This document shows positions 59,511 to 64,000 of a stretch of 64,000 bases of DNA, piece after piece. The stretch is taken from contig JAMXBB010000009.1 of the NCBI GenBank assembly GCA_024138015.1, positions 11,984,052 to 12,048,051 of the forward strand, written 5' to 3'. Below the pieces are notes generated by a model. That model worked only from the letters and a program-made list of their open reading frames with translations, searched no databases and was not told the origin of the DNA. Numbering within the stretch: position 1 is the first letter of the stretch; every line of letters starts with the position of its first letter. A program made the translations under genes and the position numbers. This DNA comes from Lumnitzera littorea (lineage: Eukaryota; Streptophyta; Magnoliopsida; Myrtales; Combretaceae).

Positions 59511-60200
59511 GTACCTACATAGCATAGAAGATACATAAGGTTAAAACTCTCGTGACTATATTTGCAGTTTTCTCTCATAAGAGTACATAAGCTTCATGAA
59601 TTTTATTTTCTCACTAAATTGCTTGAAATAATGTAGTTACACGTAATTTCTTAGAGAAAATTGTTATTTTACTTCAAATCCGTAAACTTTCTTAATTTTA
59701 CATATTCAAGCATTTTTTTTTTTTGAAAAATTTTCTTTGAAAAATGTAATTTTTGAGTATTTCCTTGCAAGAATTTGTAATGTCTTGCCTCTATTGAAAC
59801 TCAAAATGTGTAGCAAAAGCTAGAATCAATGAAGAAGACCAACTTATAGTAATGGTTAGAAATAGAGCAATAGAGAAGTTCAAGAATCGAGAGCTTAAGC
59901 ACAACAGAAAGATATGTGGTGAAAATGAGTAACTAACTATAACTGAATGTATTGTAAAGTATATCTAAAAGTAAGGACTTACATGACTAAACTAATTAAA
60001 TGCACATGTGAGTAAAAGGATAAATAAACTATACATCTCAAACCAAACCTCACCATACCCCTAACCCCCCACCCTAACTCGAACAAAAAAAAAAAAAAAA
60101 CCCCAAAAAAAAGAGTTAGCCATGGTAAATGGCCAAACTTAGACAAAAAGAACAACAAACAAGAATTACAAGCATATTTAGTCATAGAGTTGGCCAACTA
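59511..60200. other. AT-rich DNA, probably copia 3' region
   Basis: No clear coding signal. It lies 3' (minus strand) of the copia relic and may hold its 3' end or LTR, but no LTR pair was found. Confidence 0.3.
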
Positions 60201-61214
60201 AAGATGAGAGCAACCAAATAAAACATGAAGAAAACCAGAGCTAATGTGATCGCGAATAAAGTACACCTCAATTGCAATATGCTTCTTACGTACATGAAAA
60301 CAAGGGATCTCTGCTATCATGATAGCTAATTTACTATAAAAAAATAGCTAATCATGAAGCTCAATAGTAATACCAATATTTCATGACACATAAGAAGTCT
60401 ATGATAGCTCTTTTACATAAATCCAAGCTTTAATATTTAGCTTTGACTAAAGAAATAGATATCATAACTTGCTTCTTTGTTTTCCCATAGATCAACAAGG
60501 TCCTAATAAAAACACAAAAGCTTAAAAGTAACTTATGATCAACCTTATTAGATCCCCAATCCATATCACTATAACTAAGTAAGGACAAATTATTAGAAGA
60601 AGAATAGAATAGCCTCTCATTAATATATCCTTTAACATATCAAAGCACATGTAATGTTGCATTCAAATGACTTGTTATGGGCTATAAAACATATTAACTT
60701 AGCTACTAAATAGAGAAAGACAAGTTTAGTCTTGTGATTATGAGACATAGTAATCGATCAATAATTCTCCTAAACAAACCAAAATCATCCAACAAGTTGC
60801 CTAAAGTACTATCAATTTGTAACCTTGATGGAAAAGGACTTTTAGCTAGTTTAGCACTTGACATTCCAATAGCAAGGAGAACATCCATAGCAAATTCATG
60901 CTAATTCAAGAGGATCCACTATCCAATCGACAATTCTCAACCCCAAGAAAAAAAATCAACCTTTTTCATGCCTTTTATAGTGAATGTTACATCAATTGTT
61001 GCTTTAACTTCATCAATATCAATGAGAAAATCACTTATCATAAGTACATCATCCACATAAACTACTGCAATGAAACTAATGAATGTTTTTCTTATAAAAA
61101 ATGAATAATCAAACTTTGATTGATTGAAATCAAGAGAAACAATGAATTTGATAAACTCTTTGTTTTATTGCCTTAAACTTTGGCAAAGCCCATAAAGTGA
61201 CTTAGAAAGCTTAC
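60200..61214 (-). pseudogene. Ty1/copia RT-RNase H relic
   Basis: Read on minus: VCKLSKSLYGLCQSLRQ (near 61205-61155), FDYSFFIRKTFISF then AVVYVDDVLMISDF, with the catalytic YVDD intact near 61065-61045. MDVLLAIGMSSAKLAKSPFP and LDDFGLFRRIIDRLL follow (60888-60740). The RNase H part is SYSDMDWGS near 60575 and YGKTKKQVMISISL near 60490. Order matches copia pol C terminus. Stops and at least one shift occur (for example near 60946-60888), and integrase, gag and LTRs are missing. Its 5' end directly abuts the DUF4220 fragment. Confidence 0.85.
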
Positions 61215-62281
61215 ATACTTGATCATTTAGGCTGTTTACACAACTGAAAAAAAAAAATGACAACCTTAAGAAATGAAGGATTTCTGTCACCAGTCCCTAG
61301 CCATGCATCGATCTAGTTTGAAGATAGAAGCATCACAATGGAATATATTTCTAGAAGAATTAATACCACTAGTAACAAGTAAGTAACTGCAAGGTCGACA
61401 TTTTCATAATGAGGCTTTTCAACAATGGAAAAACTTACTAACACAGTACATGTGATTGAAAAAGTGATCAAACGTTGGTAGAAGCCCCATTACAAATATA
61501 GCACCAAAGCCTTGCTATATAGCATGTCATACATGAATCCCAGTTCAATTTATGTTATTTTAAAAGCATTTTTACAATAAATATCCTTAAATACTTCTTA
61601 ACTAGTGTCTTTATCATCATTACTAAGGATAAGATTCACAAAAAGACACTTGAATATTTGGATTAAGTTGTGAACTTTAACAATTTTAGCAACATCCTTG
61701 ATGGAAGAATCAACTTTGGTAGTAGTATCTTCCCTGATTTGAACCTCTACTATCTCATCCACTATCACATCATACCCTTTAGCCTTCTTCAAGCTATATT
61801 CCTCCATAAATCTCTGGTAGTTATGACTAAGATTTGGTGGTGCAAGCATGGATTCTTTCCGTTTCTCATTGCTTTCCAACTAGAGAACCCAAGTCCTCTC
61901 CCTGTATTTAGTTACCCCTGTAATAATCAGGAGGAAAGACAATAGAGAGAGATAAGAAACTAACCATGCCGTGAGGTAAATGTAAGTTGTCACCCCTATT
62001 TTTACTACTACTCTAAGCAAATGCCTTAACCACAATTCTATGTCTTCCAAGGCATAAGCTGTAATATTATTTGGTCCTCCTAAAAGCAATAGAAGACATG
62101 GGGCATAAAATGCTTTGAGCTTACTTCTCTCATCCAACTTGCCAGATTCATCTTCAACATCTCTAAGCTTACTTAACAATATGCCAAGTGCTACTGTAGA
62201 TGGGGAATTTGCCAATAAATATGCACACTAAGTGACTATTATGATCCAAAGATGGTGACTGAATTTTTTACGGTTTCCTAT
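61215..62281 (-). pseudogene. Partial second copy of the DUF4220 gene
   Basis: It aligns with about 53440-52430 of the first copy. N-terminal sequence includes SPSTVALGILLSKL, LLLLLGGPNNITAYALED and IELWLRHLL (62215-61880). The central part includes ESNEKRKESMLAPPNLSHNY (61876 down). The frame stays the same throughout. Stops: TAG 61880-61882 (also present in copy 1), TAA 61598-61600, and further TAA/TAG codons near 61552, 61486 and 61318. The start and first helix are lost at 62281, where another repeat begins. The DUF594 end is lost at about 61214, where the copia relic begins. Confidence 0.9.
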
Positions 62282-62976
62282 TGTCATAACCCTAAAGGGG
62301 GTTTAGTTGGATGGTTTAAAATTTCCATATCACATATGCACCCATGATACGAAAACCACCTTGCAAGTCAGAAATTGTAAGACTCTAAATAATTAGTCAT
62401 TAAGGTTTTCAGTTTTAATTAATTAACTTACTGTAAAATGTAAGTAACTATGGTTATGAATATTCGATAGGCCACAGTCCATCAGAACCGCAAAAAATTA
62501 GTATCTCCTGCCAAATACTAAGATAAGGTATAATAACTTATTAATTTACAAGAAATACTACATAATTTTATCATATGAATATACTTTACAGAAATTGTTT
62601 CTGTACTGCTATACACTTTCCAATTAACCCTAACTTTGCCAAACCTATCTCCAGTTTGTACTTTTCTCTTAAGCTTATCTTAATCTCTACTTATAAGAAA
62701 CCTGCAAAAAAACAACTATAGGGGAATGAGCAGACTATGGCTTAGTGAGTTAGTTCCCTACCACTACCTCTCAAGCAAGTTATCAATCATTATCAACACT
62801 AATACAAGCTATCTACATATGAAATGAATGCAAGCACGATGAATTCAAGCAACACATCCATAGGAGTCCGAAATTATGGAAGGTATAAATTTACGCCATC
62901 TACACGTTAATTTTTCCTTTGTACTTACTTGTACGGAATACCTCACATTAACTACATGAGGTTACTTGGGGGCACG
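62282..62976 (-). mobile_element. Fragment of a long LTR (same subfamily as 34516-45283)
   Basis: It begins TGTCATAACCCTAAAG and aligns with 34516-35200 (shared CATGATACGAAAA and CCATAGGAGTCCGAAA). The remainder is displaced by the insertion at 62977 and lies beyond the window. It interrupts the DUF4220 fragment, with left flank CCTAT (62277-62281). Orientation is inferred from the solo LTRs. Confidence 0.65.
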
Positions 62977-64000
62977 TGTCACGCCCCGAAGTGGCATAAT
63001 CGTAACAACACTGCTATATAAACCATTCTAAAATAGAAGTTAGCCTTACAACCGCTACCCTAGACTTGATCTACACAAGACGTCCACAACTGACTCGCTT
63101 TAAAGTAAACAGTTTTTAATTTAAATAAATCATTTACCTAAAAAAGTGAGAAAATATATATATACACTATAATTCAGTTATTACAATTAATGTTTACAAC
63201 GTTTCACTATAATATATTTCCTAGTTAATACATTATTCAAACATGAAAAATTCTAAAATAAAAGCTTAGACCTTAAAAATATATGTTTATTCTTCAAATG
63301 TTTTTCCTTACTCTTCAGGATCCTGCAGTTGCTAACTTCAGAGTAGTTGTAAGCCGCTTCTTAGCCAGCACCTGCACGACGTCTATAGGGATGTGAGCAA
63401 CTACAGCTCAGTAAGTTAGGATAAAAGACTTAAAACTATACTATAAACATAAACAAGGTTATCAACCAAATCATTTGGTGCAATGCATCTTCAAGCAAAT
63501 GCCATCATACGACGTTGATCAGCTCATCATGAGATTAGAGAAATTACGTCCATTTTAATCCGGGTAGAGGAGTTACCGTTAATGCAACAATTCATGACCA
63601 AACCCAAGCTTCTGTAATTGAGACATCACTCTTCCCACAACTACCTTCGAACCATTGACTTCACCCTTACCGTAACCTCCTCTCCTGTCACTTAGTTCGA
63701 CTAAAGATGAAGAAGGGATCATTATGCTATCCAGCGTTATCCCTTTCGAAGGGGTCGGTATTTGGCCAGAGAATCCTAGGTTTCTCCTAATAGGTTGCCA
63801 TGTAGGTCTGATTATGATTACAGGTCATATATTTGACTAGGTCTAATTTAGGGTGATCAATTATTTCATATAAATCATACAATACAAGCCAGAACAACAA
63901 ACAGAATCATATCACTCATAATTAAGCACATGTATACAACTAACTATCTAGCAAGTACAACGAAGTATAATCTTAAGCCTCCAAAATACAACAATGTATT
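62977..64000 (-). mobile_element. Third long LTR (partial, cut by the window end)
   Basis: It begins TGTCACGCCCCGAAGTGG and follows 26648-27670 closely in layout (shared AGCTCAGTAAGTT near 63404 and 27094, and CCCTTTCGAAGGGGTCGGTA near 63743). Left flank GCACG (62972-62976) predicts the duplication expected at its far end. It is inserted within a related LTR (62282-62976). Confidence 0.75.

Noticed and set aside
61236..61250. Poly-T plus CAG as a real intron acceptor in the second DUF4220 copy
   Set aside because: The same position in the first copy is coding with no intron, and homology continues on both sides. The run is more likely slippage.
1..64000. Intact novel multi-gene system
   Set aside because: All coding regions recognised are decayed retroelement genes or DUF4220 pseudogenes. 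No cluster of intact genes is present.

Overview
This is AT-rich, gene-poor DNA from a flowering plant, probably a eudicot. The evidence is the set of plant-type Ty3/gypsy (Tat-like and chromovirus-like) and Ty1/copia remnants, antisense extra ORFs of the kind carried by plant Tat elements, and two copies of a plant-specific DUF4220/DUF594 membrane-protein gene. I found no intact protein-coding gene, no tRNA or rRNA gene and no CRISPR array. Almost everything recognisable is decayed, nested transposon sequence.

Layout. (1) 1-9366: 3' part of Ty3/gypsy element A, with an integrase relic and a long antisense ORF resembling the plant mobile domain family. A second, internally deleted gypsy element C (2492-6007) interrupts that antisense ORF. 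(2) 9367-19322: a full-length decayed Tat-like Ty3/gypsy element B with two 439-bp LTRs, gag, protease, RT, two RNase H domains, integrase and an antisense extra ORF. (3) 19323-26647: mostly featureless AT-rich or purine-rich DNA, with a repeat (about 22970-24760) that recurs at 55930-59510. (4) 26648-29563: a minus-oriented solo LTR with perfect target-site duplications (TSDs), followed by a fold-back repeat at 29571-29946. (5) 29947-34515: sparse DNA with a SINE-like and a MITE-like candidate. (6) 34516-45283: a related long LTR split by a non-autonomous LTR element (36958-43816, TSD TGTAT). (7) 46999-50141: a second solo LTR with a perfect TSD. (8) 51487-53571 (minus): a DUF4220/DUF594 pseudogene. 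(9) 54-60 kb: duplicated non-coding repeats. (10) 60200-64000: a copia relic fused to a partial second DUF4220 copy, whose other end is cut by two long-LTR-family insertions, one inside the other.

Two points matter to a user. First, 36906-39609 is repeated, apparently identically, at 39611-42314, with one undetermined base (N) between the copies. This is most likely an unmerged contig overlap, so the window is probably about 2.7 kb too long. Second, the DUF4220 copies keep one reading frame over their length and are broken only by stop codons. One stop is shared by both copies, so the gene was probably already broken when it was duplicated.

The parts do not form a working pathway. They record successive insertions, LTR-LTR recombination and point-mutation decay. 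I found no convincing undescribed system. The most unusual observations are the N-joined duplication, the indel-free DUF4220 pseudogenes and the conserved antisense ORFs in two different gypsy elements.
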